Positions 34,366 through 42,125 of a stretch of DNA of 64,000 bases are shown here, in pieces. The position numbers and the translations under genes are program-made. The notes beneath the pieces were generated by a model, which made no database searches, was not told the DNA's origin, and was given only the letters and a program-made list of their open reading frames with translations. The stretch's first letter is position 1. The number at the start of each line of letters is the position of its first letter. Source of the stretch: Sphingomonas sp. MA1305 (GTDB lineage: Bacteria > Pseudomonadota > Alphaproteobacteria > Sphingomonadales > Sphingomonadaceae); contig NZ_RCVT01000006.1 of assembly GCF_016107325.1 (NCBI RefSeq), positions 1-64,000 of the forward strand. Reading direction: 5' to 3'.

Positions 34366-34674
34366 TCACGCGTTCGCCTTTCCGGTTTCTGCTTCTGCCT
34401 CGAAAGCCCGTTTGCCGCGCCGCTTCCAGAGCGTGAGCATGTCGCCTGCTTCGTCGCTCCGCGCCTTCCCGACCAGTTCCAGCAGTGCGCCGTATATTGT
34501 CGCGCGATCGTCGTCAGCGAGGTCGACGAGGCCGGCTTTCTGGACGAGACCTCCCAGTTCGATCAGGTGACGGGTTCGTGTCCGACGATCCACGACCCAG
34601 CCCCGCGTATCAGTGCGACGCCGCGCCGCTTCCAGACGCAGGATCAGCGCCCGGTTGCGGCGCTCCGCCGTCAT
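34366..34674 (-). CDS. traD: Conjugal transfer protein TraD (Ti type)
   Basis: A 102-residue protein matching the small TraD family of Ti-type plasmids: LEAARRRTDTRGWVVDRRTR, TRHLIELGGLVQKAGLVDLA and GALLELVGKARSDE, ending LTLWKRRGKRAFE. It is thought to help process oriT together with TraC and the relaxase. The ATG at 34674 lies inside the end of traC, a 65-base overlap. Gene order traC-traD leading to traG matches the Agrobacterium arrangement, although extra genes separate traD from traG here. Confidence 0.85.
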   Translation of the reverse strand: MTAERRNRALILRLEAARRRTDTRGWVVDRRTRTRHLIELGGLVQKAGLVDLADDDRATIYGALLELVGKARSDEAGDMLTLWKRRGKRAFEAEAETGKANA

Positions 34675-34936
34675 CGTTGCCGCCAGCCTTTCGGCCACCT
34701 TTGCGCCCGCGTCGCTGAAAGAATGCGGCGCCCTTCGCACGCCATGCCTCCCTTGCATTCGCGTCTGTAGAAGCGACGGCATCAAGCAGCACGCCGGCAA
34801 GCGTTTCGATATCGAGCGCATCGGCACCGGTAGACGTGACGAGTGTCCCGAGCTGTTCGACGCGCCGCGCCTTCAGGCCACGCGCCTTGTCCTCCAACGC
34901 TTTCAGTTCCGCGTCGTAGTCCCGCACCTTGCGCAT
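34610..34936 (-). CDS. traC: Conjugal transfer protein TraC (Ti type)
   Basis: A 108-residue protein with the coiled-coil start RDYDAELKALEDKARGLKAR and the conserved TSTGADALDIETLAGVLLDA, followed by an alanine/lysine-rich end. TraC is an accessory factor of the relaxosome. GGAAGGAAG precedes the ATG. It diverges from traA across a 168-base gap that contains the likely transfer origin, exactly as in Ti plasmids. The last 20 residues (Gly-, Ala- and Pro-rich) overlap traD and are probably poorly constrained. Confidence 0.8.
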   Translation of the reverse strand: MRKVRDYDAELKALEDKARGLKARRVEQLGTLVTSTGADALDIETLAGVLLDAVASTDANAREAWRAKGAAFFQRRGRKGGRKAGGNDDGGAPQPGADPASGSGAASH

Positions 34937-35104
34937 AGTGCTTCCTTCCGGTGTGCAACCTGTGTCAGGCTAGCGCGGTAAATGCGGGGCGCAAGGGCAT
35001 ACCGCTTAGGCATTGAAGTCAATCAGGAGGAGCAAAGCGGATCGTGAGTGCGCGCTTATACGTCGTTGCCGACGTGCGCTAAGTAAGGCAGAAACAGAAG
35101 CGCA
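34937..35104. other. Putative origin of transfer (oriT)
   Basis: The gap between divergent traC and traA is where Ti-type plasmids carry oriT. GGTAAATGCG (34977-34986) equals the bases before the nick in the RSF1010-type origin as I recall it. A second candidate on the minus strand, TAAGCGCGCACT (35047-35058), differs by two bases from the MOBQ pattern TAAGTGCGCCCT. A hairpin ACGTCG-TTGC-CGACGT (35060-35075) sits beside it. Which strand is nicked cannot be settled from sequence. Confidence 0.55.
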
Positions 35105-37996
35105 ATGGCGATCTACCATTTCAGTGCCAAGGTTATCAGCCGCGCCAACGGCTCCAGTGCCGTTGCGTCTGCTGCCTATCGCTCTGCGAGCGAGCTGTTC
35201 GACGAGCGGCTGGGGCGGCATCACGATTTCTCCAACAAAGCCAATGTCATCCATTCCGAGGTGCTGTTGCCGGAGGGTGCACCGGAGCGGCTGACGGATC
35301 GCACGACGCTGTGGAACGAGGTGGAGGCAGGCGAGAAGCGCAAGGACGCGCAGCTCGCTCGCGAGATCGAGTTCTCGATCCCGCGCGAGATGAGTCGCGG
35401 AGAGGGGGTGCGGCTGGCGCGCGACTTCGTGCAACGTGAGTTCGTAAATCGCGGCATGGTTGCGGACCTCAACGTGCATTGGGACCGGGCGGAGGACGGC
35501 AGCCCGAAGCCGCACGCGCACGTAATGCTGGCGATGCGCGACGTCGGCCCAGACGGGTTCGGCAGAAAGCAGCGCGATTGGAATGGCACCGACCTGTTGC
35601 AGCATTGGCGCGAGACATGGGGCGCTCACGTCAACGAGCGGTTGACGGAGTTGGGGATCGATGCACGGATTGATCATCGCTCCTATGCCGACCAGGGCAT
35701 CGCGCTGGAGCCGCAGCATAAGATCGGGCCGGCGGCATCGAGGCGGCCGGGGCAGGGGCTGGAAGCCGAACGGATCGAGGATCACGCGCGTATCGCGCGT
35801 GAGAACGGCAAGAAGATCATCGCCGATCCGCGTGTCGCGCTGGACGCGATCACGCGCACCCAGGCGACCTTCACCACCCGCGACCTCGCCGTGTTCGCGT
35901 TCCGGCATTCGGACGGCAAGGATCAATATGACCGGGTGATGGCGGCGACCAGAGCGTCCCCCGATCTGGTCGCGCTGGGCCGGGACGGGCGCGGCGACGA
36001 GCGGTTCACGAGCCGGGAGATGATCGCGACCGAGGCGCGGCTGGAGCAGGCCGGCGATCGGCTCGCGGAGGGCCGTCACCACTTCGTCGGTGCGTCCCAC
36101 GTCGTGCAGGCACTGGAAGCCGCGGAGGGACGGGGGCTGAGCCTGTCGGAGGAGCAGCGGGACGCGCTGGGGCGGATCACGGAGCGTGACGGCCTCGCCT
36201 CCGTCATCGGCTATGCCGGCACCGGCAAGTCGGCGATGCTGGGGGTGGCGCGAGAGGCGTGGGAAAGCGCCGGCTACAATGTGCGTGGTGCGGCGCTGTC
36301 GGGGATCGCGGCCGAGAACCTTGAGGGGGGCTCCGGCATCCGGTCGCGGACGATCGCTAGCCTCGAACATGCATGGGGCAAGGACCGCGAGCAGCTCGGG
36401 CCGAAGGACGTGCTGGTCGTCGACGAGGCGGGGATGATCGGCACGCGGCAGATGGAGCGGCTGCTGTCGGCCGCTGACCAGGCCGGCGCCAAGGTGGTGC
36501 TGGTCGGCGACCCCGAGCAGTTGCAGGCGATTGAGGCGGGGGCGGCCTTTCGTGCGCTTTCCGAGCGGCACGGTGCGGCCGAGATCACCGAGATACGCCG
36601 GCAGCGCACGGATTGGCAGCGCGACGCGACGCGCTGGCTGGCGACGGGGCGCACGGACGAGGCGATCCGCGCCTATCGCGATCATGACATGGTGCAGCCG
36701 GCCGACACGCGCGAGCAGGCACGTGGGGAGCTGGTGGCGGGTTGGGATCGCCAGCGCCTGGCCGAGCCCGACAAGACGCGGATCATCCTCACCTATACCA
36801 ACGCCGAGGTGCGCTCGCTCAACGAGGAAGCGCGCGAGCGGCTGCGGGCAAACGGGGATCTGGGTGCGGACGTGGCCGTGCAGGCGGAGCGGGGCGAGCG
36901 GCAGTTCGCATCGGGCGATCGGATCATGTTCCTGCGCAACGAGCGCTCGATGGGGGTGAAGAACGGCACGCTGGGCATTGTCGAGCAGGTGTCGGCCAAT
37001 CGGATGGGCGTGCGGCTCGACGGCGGGCGCCGGGTCTCCTTCGACGTGACGGACTATGCCGCGGTCGATCACGGCTACGCCGCTACCATCCACAAGAGCC
37101 AAGGCGTGACGGTCGATCGGGTGGAGGTGCTGGCGACGCCGGGCATGGACCGGCATGCGGCCTATGTCGCGCTATCACGGCACCGCGACGGGGTACGGCT
37201 CCACTACGGCCGGGACGACTTCGCCGACGAGGGCAAGCTCGCCCGCACATTGTCGCGCGACCGTGCGAAGGACATGGCGGCCGACTATGCGGCCGAGCCG
37301 GCCGGGCCGGACGCCGAGGCTCGTACTTTCGCGGACAGAAGGGAGATCAGGCTGCCCGAGCGCGTGTGCGAGATCGTGCGGACGGTCGAGACGAAGGCGC
37401 GGGGCATGTTCGCGGGGTTCCGGCCGAAGGCGCCGGAGGCCAAGCCGGCGTTTCCGCGTGAAAGCACGAGCCGTCCCGACCAGGACGTTGCGATCCGGCG
37501 CTATGCGCGTGCTACGGTTGACATCGCCGGCATGGAGAAGAAGGGGCTGCCGGTGCTGCCACACCAGCGGACGGCGCTGGCCCGCGCCGGGGAGGCGCTG
37601 GACCGGGTGCGCCCGCACGGCGCGCGCGACCTTACCGCGGCGATCGAGCGTAATCCGCAGCTCGCGCGCTATGCGGCGAGCGGTGACGTGCGCGGCGCGG
37701 TTCGCGGCATGGCCGAGGAGGCGGGGGTGCGCGCCGACCCGTCGCTCCGCGCCGAGCGGTTCTTGGAGCGCTGGCGGGCGCTTGAGGCCGAGGGCGGGGG
37801 CAGCAACGACCGTGCCGTCCGGGCCGGCATGATTGACGACCTGCGCCATGACCCGGCGTTGCGGGCCGAGCTGAACCGGCGCGCTCCCGAACTCGGGCTG
37901 GATCGCGGCCAGGAGACGCCCGAGAAGATAATGGAACGCCAGATCGAGATGCAGCACACGATCGAGCGGCAGCGAGATCGCGGGATGGATCGATAG
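35105..37996 (+). CDS. traA: Ti-type relaxase/helicase TraA (MOBQ)
   Basis: A 963-residue protein. Residues 1-220 are a MobA/MobL relaxase: MAIYHFSAKVISRANGSSAV, a candidate catalytic Tyr in SAAYRSASELF and the histidine pair in SPKPHAHVMLAMRD. A superfamily I helicase follows with Walker A GYAGTGKSAML, Walker B VLVVDEAGMIG, LVGDPEQLQAIE and the late motif TIHKSQGVTVDRVEV. It nicks oriT and unwinds the transferred strand. The C-terminal 200 residues are helical. It is divergent from traC and seven bases upstream of the DUF6118 gene. A 20-base stretch at 37451 equals an origin iteron. Confidence 0.95.
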   Translation: MAIYHFSAKVISRANGSSAVASAAYRSASELFDERLGRHHDFSNKANVIHSEVLLPEGAPERLTDRTTLWNEVEAGEKRKDAQLAREIEFSIPREMSRGEGVRLARDFVQREFVNRGMVADLNVHWDRAEDGSPKPHAHVMLAMRDVGPDGFGRKQRDWNGTDLLQHWRETWGAHVNERLTELGIDARIDHRSYADQGIALEPQHKIGPAASRRPGQGLEAERIEDHARIARENGKKIIADPRVALDAITRTQATFTTRDLAVFAFRHSDGKDQYDRVMAATRASPDLVALGRDGRGDERFTSREMIATEARLEQAGDRLAEGRHHFVGASHVVQALEAAEGRGLSLSEEQRDALGRITERDGLASVIGYAGTGKSAMLGVAREAWESAGYNVRGAALSGIAAENLEGGSGIRSRTIASLEHAWGKDREQLGPKDVLVVDEAGMIGTRQMERLLSAADQAGAKVVLVGDPEQLQAIEAGAAFRALSERHGAAEITEIRRQRTDWQRDATRWLATGRTDEAIRAYRDHDMVQPADTREQARGELVAGWDRQRLAEPDKTRIILTYTNAEVRSLNEEARERLRANGDLGADVAVQAERGERQFASGDRIMFLRNERSMGVKNGTLGIVEQVSANRMGVRLDGGRRVSFDVTDYAAVDHGYAATIHKSQGVTVDRVEVLATPGMDRHAAYVALSRHRDGVRLHYGRDDFADEGKLARTLSRDRAKDMAADYAAEPAGPDAEARTFADRREIRLPERVCEIVRTVETKARGMFAGFRPKAPEAKPAFPRESTSRPDQDVAIRRYARATVDIAGMEKKGLPVLPHQRTALARAGEALDRVRPHGARDLTAAIERNPQLARYAASGDVRGAVRGMAEEAGVRADPSLRAERFLERWRALEAEGGGSNDRAVRAGMIDDLRHDPALRAELNRRAPELGLDRGQETPEKIMERQIEMQHTIERQRDRGMDR
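37451..37470 (+). repeat. Iteron-like sequence inside traA
   Basis: TTTCCGCGTGAAAGCACGAG matches the iteron at 39331 (TTTCCGAGTGAAAGCACGAA) at 18 of 20 bases. It lies within traA coding for FPRESTSR. It may be a RepA binding site or chance. Confidence 0.45.
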
Positions 37997-38002
37997 GGGA
38001 CC

Positions 38003-38698
38003 ATGGCGGACGGCGACGGCGAGGATGAAGCGGCACGAGCGTTCGAGGGCGTGCGCGGTGAACTGGCGTTGCTTCGCCGGGCCATCGAGCGGTTGGCGGC
38101 CGAGCGCGCCGATGACAGCCACGCACCTGACTATTCCGAGACGCTGGGCGTCATCGCCAACAATATCACCGCGACCGCGAGAGCCGCCAATGCACTGGTG
38201 AAGAGCCCGGCGCTGTCGCTGACGCCCGAGGAGATGAACCGGCAGATCGCCGCGGCCGGTTCGGCGGGGCGGGCCGAGGATCGCCGCGTCATCTCCGCCG
38301 CACGGCAGACGATAGAGGAGGTCGCAACGAAGCTCGGCCGCCGACTGGAATCCCATGTCATGGCGGATGAGCAGCGGCGCCGGTTGTGGCGGGTCGGGCT
38401 CAGCGGGATTGTAGCGGGCGCGGTGCTGTGGGCGGCCCTCGCCGGTCCGATCGCGCGCTCCCTGCCGACGAACTGGCTGCTGCCCGAACGAATGGCGGCG
38501 CGAACGCTCAGGATGCCGATGTGGGAGGGCGGGCAGCGGCTGATGAAAGCCGGCGATCCCCTGGCGTTTGCCGGCGTGCGGGCGGATAATCGGCTGGCAA
38601 CCGCCAACCGCGAGACGCTGGAGGCGTGCCGGAAACAGGCGGCCAAGGTGAAAAAGACGATGCGCTGCACGATCGAGGTAGGGGTCCAGCCGGAATGA
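38003..38698 (+). CDS. DUF6118 family membrane protein
   Basis: A 231-residue protein with an N-terminal helical region (FEGVRGELALLRRAIERLAA, likely coiled coil), one membrane helix (VGLSGIVAGAVLWAALAGPI) and a C-terminal domain with two cysteines (LEACRKQAAKVKKTMRCTIE). It matches DUF6118, a family I know only as a follower of traA on sphingomonad plasmids. GGGGA precedes the ATG. It probably belongs to the traA transcript. A function in transfer or entry is suggested only by position. Confidence 0.75.
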   Translation: MADGDGEDEAARAFEGVRGELALLRRAIERLAAERADDSHAPDYSETLGVIANNITATARAANALVKSPALSLTPEEMNRQIAAAGSAGRAEDRRVISAARQTIEEVATKLGRRLESHVMADEQRRRLWRVGLSGIVAGAVLWAALAGPIARSLPTNWLLPERMAARTLRMPMWEGGQRLMKAGDPLAFAGVRADNRLATANRETLEACRKQAAKVKKTMRCTIEVGVQPE

Positions 38699-38757
38699 TC
38701 CGGTCGCGGTGCGATCGATCCGGCTTGTCGATCGGTGGCCCGCGTTGGTAAGCAGAG

Positions 38758-38779
38758 CCCGCCCCGGAGACGGGGCGGG
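38758..38779. terminator. Strong GC hairpin after the DUF6118 gene
   Basis: CCCGCCCCG and CGGGGCGGG pair around the short loop GAGA. The stem is almost wholly GC and lies 60 bases after the stop codon, a position fit for ending the traA transcript. No T-run follows, so termination may be partial or the hairpin may belong with the cloverleaf element that starts four bases later. Confidence 0.5.
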
Positions 38780-38782
38780 AGC

Positions 38783-38893
38783 CTAGAAAACTCCATGAGG
38801 TCAGAGCCGGTTCGATACGACCGGGTGGCGGACGCGTATGTCCAAGCCACTCGGCCAAAGGCGTTCGCGCCTGACTGACCTCAGGTTTTCTAG
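38783..38893. ncRNA. 111-base cloverleaf-forming inverted repeat, candidate structured RNA or DNA element
   Basis: Two outer arms pair perfectly: CTAGAAAAC (38783-38791) with GTTTTCTAG (38885-38893), and TGAGGTCAG (38796-38804) with CTGACCTCA (38875-38883). Inside are three independent hairpins: CCGGT/ACCGG (38807-38824), GTGGC+GGAC with GTCC+GCCAC (38825-38850) and AGGCG-TTCG-CGCCT (38859-38872). Together they form a four-way junction like a tRNA cloverleaf. It is not a normal tRNA: the arm and loop sizes are wrong and no CCA end or standard T-loop fits. It lies between the traA unit and the replication region. It could be a regulatory RNA, a single-strand origin or a recombination site. Confidence 0.5.
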
Positions 38894-38959
38894 CACCCGG
38901 TTCCGAAGCGACGACGCGCCAGCGGCGCGTCGCCGGCTTCCTGCCGAGGAGCATGGACG

Positions 38960-39073
38960 ATGGCGGTGATAAGATACGCAGTGCTTGCGGCAGGGGTCTG
39001 TGCCGCCGGGCTCGCATCGGCCGTATTGCTTCTTTTCACGCTATCGATGCTGATCGATCAGCTGCGAAGTTAG
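38960..39073 (+). CDS. Very small single-pass membrane protein
   Basis: A 37-residue frame, MAVIRYAVLAAGVCAAGLAS followed by AVLLLFTLSMLIDQLRS, is a single hydrophobic helix with short polar ends. GAGGAG lies nine bases before the ATG. No family is recognised. It sits between the cloverleaf element and the origin region and could be a small toxin-like or accessory membrane peptide. Confidence 0.45.
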   Translation: MAVIRYAVLAAGVCAAGLASAVLLLFTLSMLIDQLRS

Positions 39074-39330
39074 GCAACTTTGGGCGGCCCGACAGATAAA
39101 TTCATCTTTCCGTCAGTCGCCCGTAGCCGTGATGACTTCGCCGATGATGCCGCTCTCGCCTGACGGAACTGATTGGGGTCAGGCCCATGAGGTGGGATAA
39201 GGCTGGATTGAAGCCCCCAGCAGAACGTCGCCTCCCGATTAGCGCACCGCCTGCAGGCCTTAGCGCTGGTGTGGTCGGCTTGCGCTTAGATGCCCTGTCG
39301 CTCAACATCATGCTCGCAACCCAGCCACAG

Positions 39331-39353
39331 GTTTTCCGAGTGAAAGCACGAAT
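39331..39353 (+). repeat. Origin iteron 1
   Basis: GTTTTCCGAGTGAAAGCACG followed by AAT. It shares the pattern TTTTCCGNGYGAWASCACGA with four other copies around repA. Confidence 0.65.
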
Positions 39354-39408
39354 GCAGGGCGGCAACGGTGCAATCCTCCACCTTGGGCGACCAGGTCGGG
39401 CGACAAAT

Positions 39409-39432
39409 GTTCGTGCTATCACACGGAAAACC
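39409..39432 (-). repeat. Origin iteron 2, inverted
   Basis: Read on the minus strand it is GGTTTTCCGTGTGATAGCAC followed by GAAC. It faces iteron 1 across 55 bases, so the two make a long inverted repeat just upstream of repA. Confidence 0.65.
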
Positions 39433-39506
39433 CCCTCCGGCGCATCGCAGCCGATGGACAAGCGGCGGGGATCGCATCCATGGTTCCCCCCCGAAGGACA
39501 TCGGGC

Positions 39507-40415
39507 ATGAACAAGTCACTCAATCAAGGCGATCTGTTTCCGCTGGACAGCCCGCTCTACGGCGATGTCCAGGGCGAGCGGACGGTCGCGGAATTCCCCT
39601 TCTTCGCGCTGACGAAGCGCGCGCAGATGACGCCGATGATCTTTGAGAGCGGCGATGCGCGGATTGAGATCAACCCCAGCAAGACCGGCGTCGCCACCAT
39701 CTACGACAAGGAAATCCTGCTCTATATCGCCAGCCTGATGGCCGGCCGGATCGAGCGGGGCGAGACCGTCGACCGGGTGATGAGCTTCACCGCCAACGAC
39801 CTGTTCCGGGTGACCAGCACGAACGTCTCGGCGCGCTCCTACACGTCGCTGAAGGCGTCGCTCAACCGGCTGCAGGGCACGCAGATCATCACCAACATCG
39901 AAACGGGCGGCGAGGGGTCGGACAGCGCCTTTTCCTGGCTGCTCAAGGCCGACATCAAATATACCAAGCTTCCCAATGGCGAGCGCCGGGTGAAGCGGGT
40001 CGAGGTGATGGTCTGCGACTGGCTGTACCGCGCGATCCTGACCGACCGGCGGATCGCCGCCTATCACCTCGATTTCTTCAAGCTCGGGCCGATCGAGCGG
40101 CGCCTGTACGAGCTCGCCAAGTTCAACTGCGTCGACGAGGTCGGCTTCGATGTCGACATGGAGGCACTGGCGGCGCGCGTCGGCTGCGCGACCGACCGTC
40201 GCGGCCTCGAATATTTCAAGAAGCAGCTGCGCGACGTCGCCGACCAGCAATCGCTGCCCGAATATGAGGTCACGCTGCGCGAGGAGAAGCTGCCCTCGCC
40301 GGGCGGTGGGCGGCCGCGGCTGCGCACGATGGTCGGTTTCCACCTGCGCCCGCTGATGGTCGAGGCCGGCGAAGGGGAGGGGACGCCGCCCTCCGATACC
40401 CCGACGACCGGCTAA
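39507..40415 (+). CDS. repA: Plasmid replication initiator RepA (RPA family)
   Basis: The 302-residue protein matches the replication initiator protein A family of alphaproteobacterial plasmids: EFPFFALTKRAQMTPMIFE, a winged-helix region RVTSTNVSARSYTSLKASLN, the conserved DWLYRAILTDRRIAAYHLDF and a second winged helix LGPIERRLYELAKFNCVDEV. It should bind the flanking iterons and open the origin. The ATG at 39507 follows AAGGA; an upstream extension in the same frame lacks a ribosome-binding site. The C-terminus is Gly-, Pro- and Thr-rich. Iterons lie on both sides. Confidence 0.92.
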   Translation: MNKSLNQGDLFPLDSPLYGDVQGERTVAEFPFFALTKRAQMTPMIFESGDARIEINPSKTGVATIYDKEILLYIASLMAGRIERGETVDRVMSFTANDLFRVTSTNVSARSYTSLKASLNRLQGTQIITNIETGGEGSDSAFSWLLKADIKYTKLPNGERRVKRVEVMVCDWLYRAILTDRRIAAYHLDFFKLGPIERRLYELAKFNCVDEVGFDVDMEALAARVGCATDRRGLEYFKKQLRDVADQQSLPEYEVTLREEKLPSPGGGRPRLRTMVGFHLRPLMVEAGEGEGTPPSDTPTTG

Positions 40416-40462
40416 ACCTTTGTTAGCAGGCCGCTCTTCTTAGGACCGGGGCCGCGTTGCCG

Positions 40463-40484
40463 GTTTTCCCCACGAAACCACGAT
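40463..40484 (+). repeat. Origin iteron 3 (divergent)
   Basis: GTTTTCCCCACGAAACCACG followed by AT. The centre departs from the other copies but both ends are conserved. Confidence 0.5.
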
Positions 40485-40585
40485 AGCGGCGGGAGCCGCG
40501 ATATCCGTGCCGGTTCTTGCGCCAGATCAACCGAATGGAGCGCGCGGCGCGCCGATCAGGTCGGAATAGCGCGTCCGCGACGGCG

Positions 40586-40640
40586 GTTTTCCGGGTGATA
40601 GCACGAGTATTTTCCGCAGTTTTCCGGGCGAAACCACGAA
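40586..40640 (+). repeat. Origin iterons 4 and 5
   Basis: Copy 4 is GTTTTCCGGGTGATAGCACG (from 40586) and copy 5 is GTTTTCCGGGCGAAACCACG (from 40619). The starts are 33 bases apart, three helical turns, so a protein would bind both on one face. Confidence 0.65.
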
Positions 40641-40809
40641 TCAGGACGCTTGGTTCTGGCCGACTTCCTCGCGATGGTGGCGGCGCGCGATCCGTCAGGG
40701 GGCGTCGCCGTGCGCGTGGCGCCGGCGATGGTCGAACGGATCGCGTGGCCGCCGGCATGTCGCCGCGCGGTCGTTGCCAAAGGGAATCACCATGACCGGA
40801 TAAAGGAAA

Positions 40810-40829
40810 GCCCGGCACGAAGGCCGGGC
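40810..40829 (-). terminator. Hairpin with T-rich tail on the minus strand
   Basis: GCCCGGC and GCCGGGC pair around six bases. On the minus strand TTTCCTTTAT follows the stem, the shape of an intrinsic terminator. No minus-strand gene lies upstream, so it may end a short antisense transcript. Confidence 0.4.
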
Positions 40830-40896
40830 ATCCCAGGGTTGGGAGCGACGTCGCCAAACGTCGTCCATGCTTCGAACGCATTCTCCTTACCCCGGA

Positions 40897-40909
40897 AACC
40901 GTAACGGTT
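40897..40909. promoter_or_regulatory. Palindrome AACCGT-A-ACGGTT upstream of the winged-helix gene
   Basis: A 13-bp perfect inverted repeat with a single central base lies 67 bases before the start codon. It is a reasonable operator for autoregulation by the downstream DNA-binding protein. A partial copy, AACCGTAACCG, occurs near 41846 after that gene. Confidence 0.4.
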
Positions 40910-40976
40910 CAAGGATGCGCGTTTCGCGCCACACCCTTTCTTTGTCCCGATTCCCGGCTCCTTGAGGGGACGGACG

Positions 40977-41804
40977 ATGACGGTTTGCAGCTTGGGCCAG
41001 GCGAGTGCGCTGGCGATGGGGGCGCATGGGCGGAACCGCGTGGGACGCGGCGGCCTGACGCCGTGGCGACCGGCGCGATCGGGAGGGCTGCACATTACCG
41101 GTGCCCCCGTGCGCCGTGACAGTATCGAGGCGGGGACGTTCGAAGAACAGTTCTTCGCGATTCCCGCGCAGGGCGAGACCGACCGGCTGCTGCGCGCCGC
41201 GCGCCGTGCGCTCGACATCGGCCGCCGCCTGCGCCGCGAGGCGCGGGCCGGGACGCGGACGCTGGATGCGGCCGAGACGGCGATCGCGACGCTGACCGCC
41301 GGTGCGGTGCGCGTCTTCGAGGAATTGCTGACGCTCGCGCGGCTCAACCGCGGCCGCGTCTTCCCGAGCTACGACCATCTCGCCGAGGCGACGGGGCTCG
41401 GCCGCGCCACCGTCGCGCGCGGGCTGCGGGCGCTCGAGGCGGCGGGGCTGCTGGTGACGCAGCGCCGCTTCAAGCGCGTCCCGGGGGAGGGGGCGACACG
41501 CTATGCGCAGACCTCCAACGTCTATCGCGCCATGCTGCCCGCGCGCCTGCTCGCCCTGCTGCCGCGCAGCTGGCGACCGGCGCCGCTGCCCGACGACCAG
41601 ATCCAGCGCGAGGCTGATCGCGACGAAGAGCAGGCGGCGATGCAGGCCGGCCTGAGCTGTCGCGAACTGGCGCAGCTGACGGTGGGCGGTGCGCTGGGGG
41701 CGATGCTGGCGCGGCTCGGCGCGGCCCTCGACGGCGCCGGGTGCGAGTCTCACGATGATCCTCAACCGCTTTCCAAGTCTATTGTTCAAGGCAAACAGCC
41801 TTGA
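40977..41804 (+). CDS. Winged-helix protein of the replication region
   Basis: A 275-residue protein with a central winged helix-turn-helix: ELLTLARLNRGRVFPSYDHL, the recognition helix ATGLGRATVARGLRALEAAG and a wing LLVTQRRFKRVPGEG. An arginine-rich helix (LLRAARRALDIGRRLRREAR) precedes it. Such proteins often stand between repA and parA on sphingomonad plasmids and are probably accessory replication or copy-control proteins, but this is inferred from position. GAGGGGA precedes the ATG at 40977. The last 40 residues are low-complexity. Confidence 0.65.
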   Translation: MTVCSLGQASALAMGAHGRNRVGRGGLTPWRPARSGGLHITGAPVRRDSIEAGTFEEQFFAIPAQGETDRLLRAARRALDIGRRLRREARAGTRTLDAAETAIATLTAGAVRVFEELLTLARLNRGRVFPSYDHLAEATGLGRATVARGLRALEAAGLLVTQRRFKRVPGEGATRYAQTSNVYRAMLPARLLALLPRSWRPAPLPDDQIQREADRDEEQAAMQAGLSCRELAQLTVGGALGAMLARLGAALDGAGCESHDDPQPLSKSIVQGKQP

Positions 41805-42125
41805 CCTAGACGGCCAAGAAACCACGCCTGACGGCGACACGCCTAACCGTAACCGACAAGATCACCGATATCGGGAACCAACCCTCCCAGACGGCACCGG
41901 CTTCGCCGGCGCCATGCTCCCTAGCGGGATCAAGCGGAACCGGCGGGACAGCCTCTTTTCCGTCGGAAAACCGGCACCGGAGCGCATGACTTGTCCGTCG
42001 GGTGGGGAGGGAGCGCGCTATTTCGACCGACGGGAGGCGGGCGCCGGGACGATCACCGCGATTGGGTCGGACGGGCCCGCCGCTTCGATCGGCGTCGGTC
42101 GCCTTTCGTCATAGCCGCAGCGCTG
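41805..42125. other. Gene-free stretch between the winged-helix gene and the par array
   Basis: No gene is supported here. The palindrome TTTTCCG-T-CGGAAAA (41956-41970) shares its arm with the iterons and may bind RepA or the winged-helix protein. The rest has short repeats of ACCGGC type and presumably the parA promoter. Confidence 0.45.

Larger units (their letters stand above)
39074..39506. other. Replication origin region upstream of repA
   Basis: This 430-base stretch holds no supported gene. It carries two iterons in opposite orientation (39331 and 39409) before repA, as expected for an iteron-type origin or for repA autoregulation. No clear DnaA box or AT-rich melting zone was recognised, though I could not scan for degenerate boxes rigorously. 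The first 100 bases are less GC-rich. Confidence 0.5.
40416..40976. other. Iteron-bearing region downstream of repA
   Basis: The 560-base stretch contains three iterons on the plus strand (40463, 40586, 40619) and no supported gene. A 152-codon minus-strand frame (40423-40881) reads as arginine- and proline-rich junk. A hairpin at 40810 followed on the minus strand by TTTCCTTTAT resembles a terminator for a minus-strand transcript, which could be an antisense RNA starting near 40960. This half of the region may be the functional origin. Confidence 0.5.

Noticed and set aside
35006..37156. Open frame of 716 codons on the minus strand opposite traA
   Set aside because: It is Arg/Pro/His/Leu-rich with no family features, while traA on the plus strand has all relaxase and helicase motifs.
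38783..38893. Reading the cloverleaf as a true tRNA (a GGCCGAGTGG stretch on the minus strand recalls class II tRNAs)
   Set aside because: The acceptor-like stem is 18 bp with an internal loop, the T-arm loop has eight bases without TTCRANY, no anticodon arm of normal size fits and there is no CCA.
40423..40881. 152-codon minus-strand frame among the iterons
   Set aside because: Arg/Pro-rich without motif; it runs through iterons and a hairpin, which fits non-coding origin DNA.
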